Shown here piece after piece: positions 17,132 to 26,043 of a stretch of DNA of 64,000 bases; position 1 is the stretch's first letter; each line of letters begins with the position of its first letter. The DNA is taken from the NCBI GenBank assembly GCA_017450485.1, contig JAFSTN010000042.1, positions 107,300-171,299 on the forward strand. The letters are read 5' to 3'. The notes beneath the pieces are model-generated. The model made no database searches. It saw only the letters and a list, made by a program, of their open reading frames with translations, and was not told the origin of the DNA. The translations under genes and the position numbers were made by a program. Source of the DNA: Lachnospiraceae bacterium (GTDB lineage Bacteria; Bacillota; Clostridia; Lachnospirales; Lachnospiraceae).

Positions 17132-18199
17132 TCAGGCGTCGAATATCTCTTTAAGCGCCGCATACAGGCTCTCCATCTCTTCCGGAGTTCCTATGGTAAT
17201 ACGCAAATGATCATCTATACGCGGTCTGTTGAAATATCTGACATAAATCCTTCTTTCCTTCAGGGCGCTGTATATGTCTCCGGCCCTGTGATCCGGATGT
17301 GTGACAAACAGGAAGTTCGTCGAAGAATCGAGCACCTTGAATCCCATGTCACGGAGTCTGGCGGCAGCATCGGTTCTCGTGGCTATGATCCTTTCAACCA
17401 CATCTTCGAAGTATTCTTTGTCGGACAGGGCAGCCGAGGCGGCACCCATCCTTATCACGTCATGACTCATGGTATAGGAATTGATCGAGAACTTCACATC
17501 CTTAAGATACGATATCAGTCGCGGTGAACCGAATGCCATGCCCACACGCGCTCCCGCCATGGATCTGGACTTGGAGAAAGTCCGAACCACGAGCAGATTG
17601 TCATAACGCTTGATCAGGGGCAGCGCAGACTCTCCTCCGAAATCAATATATGCTTCGTCAACAATGACCACGCTGTCAAGATTTGCAGCTATGATACTCT
17701 CTATCGCCGGTATATCCAGATAAAGCGAGGTCGGTGCATTCGGATTCGCGATCACTATACCTCCGTTCATCTGCATATAGGCTTCGGGATCTATCGTAAA
17801 ATCACCTCTCAAAGGGATCTGCTTGTGAGGGATACGGAAGAGATCCGCCCATACCTCATAAAAAGAGTAAGTGATATCAGGAAACAGCAGGGGCTTATCG
17901 GAATCAAAGAATGTCAAAAAAGACATAGCCAGAACATCATCGCTGCCGACTCCCACGAATATACTCTCATCCGGCACATTGTAATAATCAGACAACGCCC
18001 GAACCAGCATCCCGGCTTCCGGATCGGGGTACTTACGCATGATCGCATAATCATCTGCCATATCGCGAAGTGCCTTCTCCACTCCCGGGGCGGGCGGATA
18101 GGGATTCTCGTTTGTATTAAGTTTGATGATACCCTCGCCCGTGGGCTGTTCGCCGGGTACGTACGGAACTACTCTGTGGATGTTGTTTTCCCAGGACAT
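17132..18199 (-). CDS. hisC: histidinol-phosphate aminotransferase
   Basis: Transfers the amino group from glutamate to imidazole-acetol phosphate, step seven of histidine synthesis; PLP-dependent, 355 residues. Seen: NTNENPYPP near 28-36, VGVGSDDVLAMSF near 81, IANPNAPTSLYL near 149 and VVDEAYIDFGG near 177. The PLP lysine is in RTFSKSRSMAGARVG near 205-219, with Lys in SKSR. The start lies two bases after the glycosyltransferase stop. Some HisC homologs in Clostridia act on other aromatic or amino-phosphate substrates, but the motifs fit HisC. Confidence 0.92.
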   Translation of the reverse strand: MSWENNIHRVVPYVPGEQPTGEGIIKLNTNENPYPPAPGVEKALRDMADDYAIMRKYPDPEAGMLVRALSDYYNVPDESIFVGVGSDDVLAMSFLTFFDSDKPLLFPDITYSFYEVWADLFRIPHKQIPLRGDFTIDPEAYMQMNGGIVIANPNAPTSLYLDIPAIESIIAANLDSVVIVDEAYIDFGGESALPLIKRYDNLLVVRTFSKSRSMAGARVGMAFGSPRLISYLKDVKFSINSYTMSHDVIRMGAASAALSDKEYFEDVVERIIATRTDAAARLRDMGFKVLDSSTNFLFVTHPDHRAGDIYSALKERRIYVRYFNRPRIDDHLRITIGTPEEMESLYAALKEIFDA

Positions 18200-18201
18200 G
18201 A

Positions 18202-19209
18202 TCAGTTTTCCTCTTTTATCCTAATGTATTCTTCTGCCATCTCGTCATTGCCGAGCGCTCTGTATACTTCGATCAGACCGTCAAGCGCCGTATCCGATCC
18301 GGCATGTATGCTTAACACGGGCGTGGTCTCATGCCATGCATTGTAATACCAGATCGCCGCATTATCATAATCACCCAGCCCCAGATAATATGCTCCGAGC
18401 TCATCACATATCTCGGAATTGACCTCTTCTGCAATAACCTTCACCACATTATCAAACATCTGCGGTATCTCTCCGCGCAATCTGTGATATCTCGCAAGCA
18501 ATGTGCAGGCTTCGAGCACCTCATCCGTGCTCCTCTCCGCATCACAGGTCACTCCGTACAGATATCCCGCAAAAGTCTCATAATCCTCCGGCCTCCCCTG
18601 CATATACAGTTCCCTGTTCAGAAAACGCTGAAGTCTGCGTGATAATCTTCCTCCCGACGAAACGATCCGTTCAAAGGATGCCAGATCTCTGCCCGAATGC
18701 TGTGATGTAGGCCTGTGTGTGATCACTATATCACTGTCAATGATCACGGGATCCAGGTCCAGAGTTTCATGGATGGGATCCATAAATCTGATAGGCCTCA
18801 CTCTCTTAAACAGCTTGGGGCGGAGTTCTTTATCATAGTTATACACGGTCCCCTGATCCAGCTGATTACCGTAATACATCTGAACCACGTCAACAGATTC
18901 ATCAAGACAGGATTTCAATGCAAGAAAAGCATCGACATTCTCCCCCTCCAGGATCTCATCGGCATCAGCGGTATATATGTAATCGCATGTCGCCTTATCA
19001 AGCGCATAGTTTCTGGCTTCCGAGAAATCTCCGGTCCACGGAAACTCATAAACACGCTCCGTATACCTGCGTGCGATGTCCATGGTGTTATCATCGGAGC
19101 CTGTATCAACAATGATAAGCTCATCCCATATCGTCTTCAGGGATTCCAGACATCTCTCCAGTATTTCGGATTCGTTTTTAACGATCATACATACCGATAC
19201 AGTGATCAT
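18202..19209 (-). CDS. family 2 glycosyltransferase with C-terminal helical tail
   Basis: A 335-residue cytoplasmic GT-A transferase. N-terminal VSVCMIVKNESEILERCL is the signature of the SunS/WaaE-like GT2 subgroup. The nucleotide-binding DTGSDDNT is near 36-43 and the metal-binding TADADEIL near 80-87. The C-terminal third is helical with TPR-like features (LGAYYLGLGDYDNAAIWYY), common in this subgroup. It is first in the run with hisC. GGAGGTG stands before the ATG. The acceptor is unknown; homologs modify peptides, flagellin or glycans. Confidence 0.87.
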   Translation of the reverse strand: MITVSVCMIVKNESEILERCLESLKTIWDELIIVDTGSDDNTMDIARRYTERVYEFPWTGDFSEARNYALDKATCDYIYTADADEILEGENVDAFLALKSCLDESVDVVQMYYGNQLDQGTVYNYDKELRPKLFKRVRPIRFMDPIHETLDLDPVIIDSDIVITHRPTSQHSGRDLASFERIVSSGGRLSRRLQRFLNRELYMQGRPEDYETFAGYLYGVTCDAERSTDEVLEACTLLARYHRLRGEIPQMFDNVVKVIAEEVNSEICDELGAYYLGLGDYDNAAIWYYNAWHETTPVLSIHAGSDTALDGLIEVYRALGNDEMAEEYIRIKEEN

Positions 19210-19273
19210 TCAGGCACCTCCGGGTCTGTGCACAAACTGTTATCATTCTACACTATCACCGATATTTTGGCTA

Positions 19274-19302
19274 TAGACATCACCTTGCATATATGCTATT
19301 CT
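19274..19302 (+). promoter_or_regulatory. promoter of the Cys/His-rich surface protein
   Basis: -35 TAGACA (19274-19279), 17-base spacer, -10 TATTCT (19297-19302). A second overlapping pair (TTGGCT, 17 bases, TATATG) is possible. The transcript would carry a leader of about 80 bases. Confidence 0.45.
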
Positions 19303-19309
19303 AATCGCA

Positions 19310-19391
19310 CCTGTTGTAAAAGAAAACAAATCGATAGCGTACCTCGGCAGAGGTATCTGTATTTGGATTTTGTTTTACAGGAGGTTTTTTT
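19310..19391 (+). promoter_or_regulatory. structured leader that can sequester the ribosome-binding site
   Basis: CCTG+TAAAA (19310-19321, three-base bulge) pairs with TTTTACAGG (19373-19381), which overlaps the GGAGG site at 19380-19384. CAAATC (19327-19332) can pair with GATTTTG (19366-19372). The apical hairpin TACCTC-GGCA-GAGGTA (19340-19355) is perfect. I do not recognise any known riboswitch consensus. Confidence 0.5.
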
Positions 19392-21533
19392 ATGTTCTTT
19401 TTTCAATTCCGGAAGCGGCCGCTCAGACCGCTCCTGTTTCCGGTCATCGGACTTATCTTAAGCCTGACGATCTTTTTTTCTTACAGCATACCGGTATATG
19501 CGGATGACCCGTCTGCTCCGGCTTTCTCAGATCCTCCGGAGCCCTCCGTCAGGACATCTGATGCCCCCTCGGATGCCACAGTATCACTGGCTCATACGCA
19601 CAGAGGCGACAGCAGTATGGAAGGACAGTGCTATACAGTGCCGGTACTCCATCAGCACAGTGGTGACCCTTCTTCAGGAGGGCCATGTTACAGTCCCGTG
19701 TATCATTCTCACTCTTCATCCTGTTACGGAACATGTGAGTATCATCCGATCTCACACCATATAGCGTCAATAACGCAATCCTACTGTCAATATCACGGTG
19801 AAGTCGAAAGGATCACTTACACAGTAAGAATATCTCATAATCTCTGCGGTATGGGTGTGGAATACCGGAATGTAACGGTCGAATGTCACTCATGCGGAAG
19901 TAATATCGAATCCGGTGCAACCGGCTCGCATTCATACCTGAGATGCAGCCAGGGCGGCACTATCGTAGGCTATAACCGGACCTGCGGAAAAGACGAAGGT
20001 GAAACCATAGACTACTACGATCCGGGATGCGGTCTGGAGGTCAGAAGTTATGGCAGCATGACGCTGACCAACGCTACCCCTGAATGGACAACAGGTAATG
20101 TAACTCTCACAGGCACAGTGGATGATCCTGAAGGCGTGATCTCTGACGGAGGCTTCGGAATAATGAGCTTTCGTGCAGAGTCCGGTGAGATAGCCGAAGA
20201 AGGCTCCGATTCCGTGATCGTATCAGAGAACGGTGTATATGTAATGGACATAACAGTAGACGAAGCCAGATTTGATACAGCCTCGGCTTCGGTCATGCTG
20301 AATGTGAGCAATATAGACCGCACAGCTCCGACTATAAATGATGTTTCATATGATCAGGGAGATACCTGGCTTCACAGCAATGAGATCACTGTCACAGCTT
20401 CCGATCCCCAGCCTGACGGAACTCCGGGAAGCGGACTTGCAGATGAAGCATATTCCTTTGACGGGGGCAGCACATGGCAGAGTTCTCCGACTTATTCCTG
20501 TACCCAAAACGGTACCGTAGAGATCCGTGTCAGGGACTACTGCGGAAACATCGCCGAAACCTCGGTTGAGATCACTAATGTGGATAACTCCGGACCGGAT
20601 GTAAGCTATATATTTTCTCCCACTGTGTGGTATGAGGGAGAAGGCGCCAGGCAATATACTTTTACCGCTGCAGACGAAGAGTCCGGACTCCCTGAGCTGC
20701 CCTTCTCATATGACGGTGGAGAAACCTGGACAGACGAGATCATCCTGTCCGCTCCGTATGAAGGAACCATCACGGTATTGATCAGAGACAATCTGGATAA
20801 TATCACGGAATTGACGATCATAAACAAGCATAGTATCCGACCCAAAAACGATGACGACGATTACAACGGCAAGGTATGGGACGATGAAGAGCCGTCCGGT
20901 GACAGCGTCAGTTCCGGAACAAATGCTCCCATTAAAGACATAAAAAAAGATAAAACAGACGATGATACCGATCAGGATAACGACGATAGCCGAAATCAAA
21001 TAAGAAACCACGGAGCAGTCGACAACGCCGACAACAATGACGATGGCGGCATCTCCCCGGAAAACATGCACGCAGACTATGATCCCTCACCTGATGAAAA
21101 CGGATCAACCGTATACTTTGAGCAGTTTCCCACTTCATCTGCCGGTGTTGATATCCCGGGACAGGATACGCTGCGTGAGCATACTCCTTTCTATCGTACC
21201 AAGGCGTTCAAAGCAGCAGCTTCCATAGGCGGAGGACTGGCAGGAACCGGTATATTGCTGGGACTGGTCCTGCTGCTCTACTCCGGAGTCATCATATATA
21301 CCTATGACGGAAACAAATACCGCCTGACAGGCATACGGCCAATCAGGCGTTCGGAGCGTGGTAACTATATATTCTTAAGCACGGATTTTATGGACAGCAC
21401 ATATTCAAGCAAATACAAGATGGCACTGGGGCCTGTGTATGTCAGAAGACATGCGGATGATCTGCTGAGCATAAATGCGGCAGGTGACTGGACCTCAGTG
21501 AACGTGGAGCGTTATATATACACGATACTATGA
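19392..21533 (+). CDS. large surface protein: Cys/His-rich head, Ig-like modules, one membrane helix
   Basis: No named family recognised. The 713-residue protein has a signal peptide (about 1-37, ending near VYADD). A Cys/His-rich region at about 65-215 carries about 14 Cys and a repeated HxHxGDxSS-GGPCY-PVYHxH pattern. Beta-rich Ig-like modules (about 220-470) each start near DxxxPxI and hold FDGGSTW-type strands. A disordered Asp/Asn/Lys linker (about 480-570) follows, then one membrane helix near 610-636 and a cytoplasmic tail of about 77 residues. The topology suggests an anchored sensor or adhesin whose extracellular head binds metal or is disulfide-bonded. GGAGG lies eight bases before the ATG, within the leader stem. 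It is monocistronic and convergent with the larB operon, overlapping its last reading frame by 22 bases. Confidence 0.8.
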   Translation: MFFFQFRKRPLRPLLFPVIGLILSLTIFFSYSIPVYADDPSAPAFSDPPEPSVRTSDAPSDATVSLAHTHRGDSSMEGQCYTVPVLHQHSGDPSSGGPCYSPVYHSHSSSCYGTCEYHPISHHIASITQSYCQYHGEVERITYTVRISHNLCGMGVEYRNVTVECHSCGSNIESGATGSHSYLRCSQGGTIVGYNRTCGKDEGETIDYYDPGCGLEVRSYGSMTLTNATPEWTTGNVTLTGTVDDPEGVISDGGFGIMSFRAESGEIAEEGSDSVIVSENGVYVMDITVDEARFDTASASVMLNVSNIDRTAPTINDVSYDQGDTWLHSNEITVTASDPQPDGTPGSGLADEAYSFDGGSTWQSSPTYSCTQNGTVEIRVRDYCGNIAETSVEITNVDNSGPDVSYIFSPTVWYEGEGARQYTFTAADEESGLPELPFSYDGGETWTDEIILSAPYEGTITVLIRDNLDNITELTIINKHSIRPKNDDDDYNGKVWDDEEPSGDSVSSGTNAPIKDIKKDKTDDDTDQDNDDSRNQIRNHGAVDNADNNDDGGISPENMHADYDPSPDENGSTVYFEQFPTSSAGVDIPGQDTLREHTPFYRTKAFKAAASIGGGLAGTGILLGLVLLLYSGVIIYTYDGNKYRLTGIRPIRRSERGNYIFLSTDFMDSTYSSKYKMALGPVYVRRHADDLLSINAAGDWTSVNVERYIYTIL

Positions 21534-21766
21534 CGCACCTTCCCGGCTGCGGTTATGTACCCGGTCTTCTTAAGCAGGCTGCATACCGCTGTCGGGATCA
21601 GTATGCCTGCTGCCAGATACAGACACTTCCACGGATACATGTCTCCGGGCAGATACGTGTAGTTGACATCGCTCAGGAATGAAGCAGTATCAAACGGCAT
21701 CATGATATGATAGCTGCCGCTTCCGATAAGATCCAGCGCACGGCCCGGAGCGCTGTCTGCGGTCAA
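21512..21766 (-). CDS. small single-span membrane protein, TTG start (tentative)
   Basis: An 84-residue frame that starts with TTG inside TTGA, overlapping the lipoprotein stop by one-base shift (4-base overlap), so translation could be coupled. One hydrophobic segment (about 48-63, KCLYLAAGILIPTAVCSLL) follows a beta-like N-terminus (YHIMMPFDTASFLSDV). The last 22 bases overlap the convergent surface-protein gene. I recognise no family. It may be a real small subunit of the lipoprotein or the remnant of a longer membrane protein. The tight overlap and sensible topology favour a gene, but the missing ATG and small size keep this uncertain. Confidence 0.45.
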   Translation of the reverse strand: MTADSAPGRALDLIGSGSYHIMMPFDTASFLSDVNYTYLPGDMYPWKCLYLAAGILIPTAVCSLLKKTGYITAAGKVRHSIVYI

Positions 21767-22812
21767 TACACCGCCGTCACATCCGCCGGCATGTGATCCT
21801 CTCCTATGTCAAATGACCATACGGAATGACCGGGCAGTCTGTGCTCGGTCAGATAGAATCTGCCGTCTATCTCACCCATGTAATATGGTGTGCCGCCGCC
21901 CACGAAGTACGAATATATATCCGCATATCCGCCGCTCTCCAGATCAGACAGTCTCTCTGCATATATGATCGTGGCAAAATCCTGATTACCGTGCACATCC
22001 GTTGATATCGTGATATAGAATCCTCCGTCAACAGGCATGATCTGTATCATGCCTGCGAGTTCATCGGGCACGGGATATCTGTCTAACACCTTAAAGTCCG
22101 ATAACCGGGCTTCGATGATCTGACTGTTTCCCGATACCAGATATACCGAATCTCCGTCTATGGTAAAACTCCTGACATAGACTCCGTCCAGCTCATCCAG
22201 CTTCATGATACGGCTGATGTACATCTGCGTCGAACCCTCACTGCGCTCAAACACATACATCTCTCCCGTCATCGAACTCCATACATAGAAGCACCCGTCA
22301 GCCTCGTTGTAGACTATGAAATGAGGACGGGTCCCGATATTCTCAAAGATCTGGGTATTGATAAACGTACTTCCGTCATATTCAAATACGAGGACTCGAT
22401 GACGCTCGGTATCATCGACCAGATACACCCCACCGTCACTTGCCACGGTATGTCCCTTATCTATATCCGAGGTCATGACATACCATTCGTTCAGGGGCTT
22501 ATCGGTACTGTCCGAATAAATGACCTGATTATTGTAACAGTCCACTATGAAATAGAAATCTCCGATACGGGTTATCTGTGTGGGAACACTCAGAGCCGTG
22601 CCAAGATTGCAGACCGGTCCTGCCGGTGCTTCTTCCGTGCCGCCGTCCGCATCTGCTTCGGCATGCTGTTCGCCCGGATCAAAAGTCTGCGTCGCTTCAA
22701 TATGAGTCTGAGTCACGCTTCCGCTGTCTCCGCATGCGGTCAGAGCAAACGCAAGACACACACACGCCGCTGCATATATGATCGATTTTATAACACGCTT
22801 ATAATCTGTCAT
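21763..22812 (-). CDS. exported lipoprotein, probably beta-propeller
   Basis: A 349-residue lipoprotein. The start at 22812 has AGGG six bases upstream; an ATG two codons earlier is possible. Signal peptide with lipobox LTAC (Cys at about 27), then an acidic linker (about 33-60), then repeated blades with G-xxx-FYxV-D and GGVYLVDDTERHRVLVFE-type strands, as in NHL/YVTN propellers. The reading frame overlaps larC by 14 bases, so it is co-transcribed with larB and larC. The family is not named; in context it might bind a ligand or a partner outside the cell. A role linked to nickel-pincer cofactor use is speculation. Confidence 0.75.
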   Translation of the reverse strand: MTDYKRVIKSIIYAAACVCLAFALTACGDSGSVTQTHIEATQTFDPGEQHAEADADGGTEEAPAGPVCNLGTALSVPTQITRIGDFYFIVDCYNNQVIYSDSTDKPLNEWYVMTSDIDKGHTVASDGGVYLVDDTERHRVLVFEYDGSTFINTQIFENIGTRPHFIVYNEADGCFYVWSSMTGEMYVFERSEGSTQMYISRIMKLDELDGVYVRSFTIDGDSVYLVSGNSQIIEARLSDFKVLDRYPVPDELAGMIQIMPVDGGFYITISTDVHGNQDFATIIYAERLSDLESGGYADIYSYFVGGGTPYYMGEIDGRFYLTEHRLPGHSVWSFDIGEDHMPADVTAVY

Positions 22813-24118
22813 GTACATCCCTGATGCTCATGCCCCGCTCACCGGCTATGCGGGCAATGTCTTCGTACTCGGGTTTGGATTTGGTTACGCCGTATCCCTC
22901 ACCCACTTTGAATCTCACCGGACCAAACTGCGTCTCGCGGGTTTCGATGCGTGTATCCATATAACGACGCTCCACATTTCGTCTGCGTATTCCCCATGTG
23001 GAAGTGTGCTTAAAGAAAAGTGCGCTCATCGTCTCTTCGTCTTCAGCCCTGCACAGTACCGTCAGAATGTAACCGGGGCGGTTTTTCTTCATATATACCG
23101 GAGTAAAATAGACGTCGAGAGCTCCGGCCTCTCTCATGGTTTCGGCCGCATAAGCTAGAGCCTCACCGGTCATATCATCTATATTGGTTGCCAGTTCGAT
23201 CACGCCGGTGTCAGACATATTGCCGGCTGATGCATCGGATACGCCCGTGCATGCCGTATCGTCATCGTCAGCCGCTGCAGTCCCAAGCACAGCACGTACA
23301 CAGTTGGCTCTCTCGAAGTCCTTCGTTCCGCATCCGTATCCCGTATCCGTTATGATCATTGCAGGCATGCTGCAGTACTTTTCCGCATAAAACCTGAGCA
23401 GGGCAGCCCCTGTGGGAGTACACATCTCACCGCGGATATCCCCGGCGTATACCGGAACACCTTTGAGCAGATATGCGGTTGCGGGTGCGGGCACGGGTAC
23501 GATCCCGTGTGCACATCTCACTTCTCCGAATCCCGTGCGGATCGGAGATGCATAGATATGAGCAGGTGATATCATCTCAACCAGACGGCATACACCGAGC
23601 ACATCGATGATGGCATCCTTCATGCCCACTTCATGGAAATGGATCTCGCCTACCTCCGCATTATGTGCTCTGGATTCCGCCGAAGCAATCAGGTCATATA
23701 CGGCGCATGCATCCGACTTTACACGATCCGAAAATGATGTGGCATCTATCATAGCATGTACATCCGCAAGTGAAGCGTGATGATGGTGGTGATGGTGGTC
23801 GTGGTCATGATCACCGTGGTCATGATCACCGTGGTCATGGTGGTGGTGCTCATGCTCGTGGTCATGCTCGTGGTGGTGGGCTTCCGCCATCTCCTCCTCA
23901 CCGTTTATATACACGGACATATGAGTCCCCGCTATGCCCGCTTTGACATCGGGCCGCGCTTCAACCTTCATGCCTTCTATGCCGGCCCGGTTGATCTCAT
24001 CTATGTAGGTGCGTCTGTCGTCGTCGCCCAGCAGCTCGTACAACGCAGCGCCGAGCATGTCACCCGCTGCACCCATGCCGCAGTCTATATACAGTATCGT
24101 CTCATTTGTTCCGTTCAT
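22799..24118 (-). CDS. larC: LarC nickel-insertion protein for the nickel-pincer cofactor
   Basis: Inserts nickel into the pyridinium-3,5-bisthiocarboxylate mononucleotide, a CTP-dependent cyclometallase step. The 439-residue protein opens with the family motif YIDCGMGAAGDMLGAAL and carries a His/Asp-rich metal-binding stretch at about 80-116. C-terminal TNIDDMTGEALAYA (about 313) is the LarC2 region. In Lactiplantibacillus plantarum the two parts are joined by a programmed frameshift; here they are one continuous frame. The second ATG (24118) was chosen because GGAGG sits seven bases before it and only one before the first. larB is 13 bases upstream. Confidence 0.92.
   Translation of the reverse strand: MNGTNETILYIDCGMGAAGDMLGAALYELLGDDDRRTYIDEINRAGIEGMKVEARPDVKAGIAGTHMSVYINGEEEMAEAHHHEHDHEHEHHHHDHGDHDHGDHDHDHHHHHHHASLADVHAMIDATSFSDRVKSDACAVYDLIASAESRAHNAEVGEIHFHEVGMKDAIIDVLGVCRLVEMISPAHIYASPIRTGFGEVRCAHGIVPVPAPATAYLLKGVPVYAGDIRGEMCTPTGAALLRFYAEKYCSMPAMIITDTGYGCGTKDFERANCVRAVLGTAAADDDDTACTGVSDASAGNMSDTGVIELATNIDDMTGEALAYAAETMREAGALDVYFTPVYMKKNRPGYILTVLCRAEDEETMSALFFKHTSTWGIRRRNVERRYMDTRIETRETQFGPVRFKVGEGYGVTKSKPEYEDIARIAGERGMSIRDVHDRL
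23774..23880 (-). repeat. His-codon tandem repeats inside larC
   Basis: Two perfect 15-base copies of GTGGTCATGATCACC (23801-23830) plus a partial third, and two perfect 12-base copies of CATGCTCGTGGT (23851-23874). On the coding strand they give HDHGD and HEHDH-type units. Such arrays change length easily by slippage, always in frame here. Confidence 0.85.
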
Positions 24119-24131
24119 TTCCATGCCTCCT

Positions 24132-24854
24132 TCAATCGGGGGTTGTCATCTGATTGATCCGTGAAGCTGTCACTGCCGCACCGAATCCGTTGTCTATATT
24201 AACCACGCTCACTCCGGCTGCACACGAATTGAGCATGGACAGAAGTGCGGATATGCCGCCGAAGCTCGCACCGTATCCCACACTGGTCGGCACAGCTATG
24301 ACCGGGCAGCTGACCAGTCCTCCGACCACGCTCGCCAGAGCACCTTCCATGCCCGCCACTACTATCAGCACGCGTGCGGAGCGTATTTCTTCTTCTCTGG
24401 ACAGAAGCCTGTGTATGCCGGCCACTCCGACATCATTGATCACATGCACACGATTACCCATGACTTCCGCTGTCACGGCAGCCTCTCGTACCACGGGCAT
24501 ATCACTCGTTCCGGCGGATACTATAGTGATATTGCCGACCGGTGCTTCGCTCCTGTGCCAGTCGACTACACCTATGCAAGCATCCCGGTCATAATACAGG
24601 GTATGCGCATGTGTCCCGCCGTCATCGGCGTCCATCGAAGCATCAATGCTTCGCACCAGATATCCCGCACATTCTTCCGATATGCGCGTGAGCAAAATGG
24701 TGTCAAGTCCGCGCCCCAGCATGCTCTCCACGATCCCGGCCGTCTGCTCCGGAGTCTTGTGTCCGCAGTATACCACTTCCTGCATGCCGGTCCGACCGGT
24801 CCGGTCCAGATCTATGTTCGCGTACCCGAGTTCCAGCGTCCTGTCGTCACTCAT
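24132..24854 (-). CDS. larB: LarB, nickel-pincer cofactor synthase (carboxylase/hydrolase)
   Basis: Carboxylates nicotinic acid adenine dinucleotide and hydrolyses the phosphoanhydride, the first step of the nickel-pincer cofactor. The 240-residue protein has the AIR carboxylase (PurE-like) C-terminal fold: [14 protein letters not shown] near 110, [13 protein letters not shown] near 138, [15 protein letters not shown] near 165 and [14 protein letters not shown] near 186-199. The N-terminal region with YCGHKTPEQ near 29-37 is family-typical. GGGAG precedes the ATG. The larE and larA genes are not in the window. It heads larB-larC-lipoprotein. Confidence 0.92.
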   Translation of the reverse strand: MSDDRTLELGYANIDLDRTGRTGMQEVVYCGHKTPEQTAGIVESMLGRGLDTILLTRISEECAGYLVRSIDASMDADDGGTHAHTLYYDRDACIGVVDWHRSEAPVGNITIVSAGTSDMPVVREAAVTAEVMGNRVHVINDVGVAGIHRLLSREEEIRSARVLIVVAGMEGALASVVGGLVSCPVIAVPTSVGYGASFGGISALLSMLNSCAAGVSVVNIDNGFGAAVTASRINQMTTPD

Positions 24855-24974
24855 ATATCATCTCCCATACGATCAGCTGATGATCGATCCTCCATCTCAC
24901 AATCTATTTCATTATAAAAGCTTTTTGCCTTATAATAAAGAACTATAATCTGTTCCTGAAATGGAGGATACGTC

Positions 24975-25970
24975 ATGCGACTTCTGTTTGTTTTTACCGG
25001 GGGAACGATAGGCAGTACCCTGAACGATACATATATAGGTCTGGATCGGGCCAAGCCTTTTAAGCTGATAGAAACATATCGGGAAAAATACGGCATCGAC
25101 TTCGATTACGATACGATCGAACCCGTATCTCTGCTCAGTGAAAACAGTACAGGCAAAAGCATCTCAACAATCGTCTCTGCCGTTTCCGAACATATGAGCA
25201 GCGGGTATGACGGCATCATAGTCACACACGGAACCGATACCATCCAGTATACCGCCGCTGCTCTCGGATACTGCCTGGGCACCGGATCAGTCCCGGTTTG
25301 CCTGGTATCCGGCGACTATCCCATCGAAGACGCACGATCCAACGGACTGATCAACCTTCATGCAGCCGTCTCATTCATCCGCAGCCACGCCGTCGGAGGA
25401 GTATGGGTAACATACAGAAATGTGCACGAAGGAGTAACACGCATACACAGAGCAACCCGGCTGCTCGCTCATCAGGTATGTTCAGCTGATCTGTACAGTC
25501 TGTCGGACTCACACTACGGAACCCTTGACAGTTACGGCGAACTGACTCTCAATGATTCTTTCAGCGAGTTAAGTGACGGGATCGATCCTTTTGGCCGGAT
25601 CGAGCTTGCCCCCATATGTACAAGCGTATTGCGCATATCATCTTTTCCCGGTATGGAGTATCCGTCGGTTAGCGGAGAAGTAAAGTATGTGATCCTGGAG
25701 TCGTTCCATTCGGGCACTGTCAACACCGCACTGCGCACATACAGATCATTCTACGATCAGATGTATGCACGCAGGATCAGAGTATATCTGACCGGCGCCA
25801 TGCCCGAAGCGGGATATGAAAGTACAAGCGAATATGCCGGCATGCATATAATAAGCATTCCCGGCATATCACCCATCGCACTGTATATGAAATTGTGGAT
25901 CTCAGATACTCTCGGTCTGAATGCCGATACGGTTGTATCCCGTTCTCTCTCGGGCGACCTAATACCGTAA
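24975..25970 (+). CDS. asparaginase/glutaminase family enzyme
   Basis: Hydrolyses asparagine or a related amide; no signal peptide, so cytoplasmic. 331 residues. The first catalytic Thr is in FTGGTIGS (7-14) and the second in VTHGTDT (about 82-88), with the SDT-type SENSTGK near 55 and the Lys-bearing VCLVSGDYPIEDARSNG near 113-129. The C-terminal domain follows from about 215. GGAGG precedes the ATG by seven bases. It is divergent from larB across a 120-base AT-rich gap holding several TATAAT-like boxes in both directions. Substrate specificity cannot be set from sequence alone. Confidence 0.92.
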   Translation: MRLLFVFTGGTIGSTLNDTYIGLDRAKPFKLIETYREKYGIDFDYDTIEPVSLLSENSTGKSISTIVSAVSEHMSSGYDGIIVTHGTDTIQYTAAALGYCLGTGSVPVCLVSGDYPIEDARSNGLINLHAAVSFIRSHAVGGVWVTYRNVHEGVTRIHRATRLLAHQVCSADLYSLSDSHYGTLDSYGELTLNDSFSELSDGIDPFGRIELAPICTSVLRISSFPGMEYPSVSGEVKYVILESFHSGTVNTALRTYRSFYDQMYARRIRVYLTGAMPEAGYESTSEYAGMHIISIPGISPIALYMKLWISDTLGLNADTVVSRSLSGDLIP

Positions 25971-26043
25971 CACCCCCGATACCATAACATGCAGTAACAG
26001 ACCGAAACCCATAGAGCCCGCGCACCGGTCACGTCCCCGCATT

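Noticed and set aside
23774-23880. Possible CRISPR-like repeat
   Set aside because: Units are 12-15 bases, contiguous, without spacers, and in frame within larC.
23777-24157. Plus-strand frame encoding a Met/Val-rich run
   Set aside because: It is the antisense of the His repeat in larC; the low complexity comes from the repeat itself.
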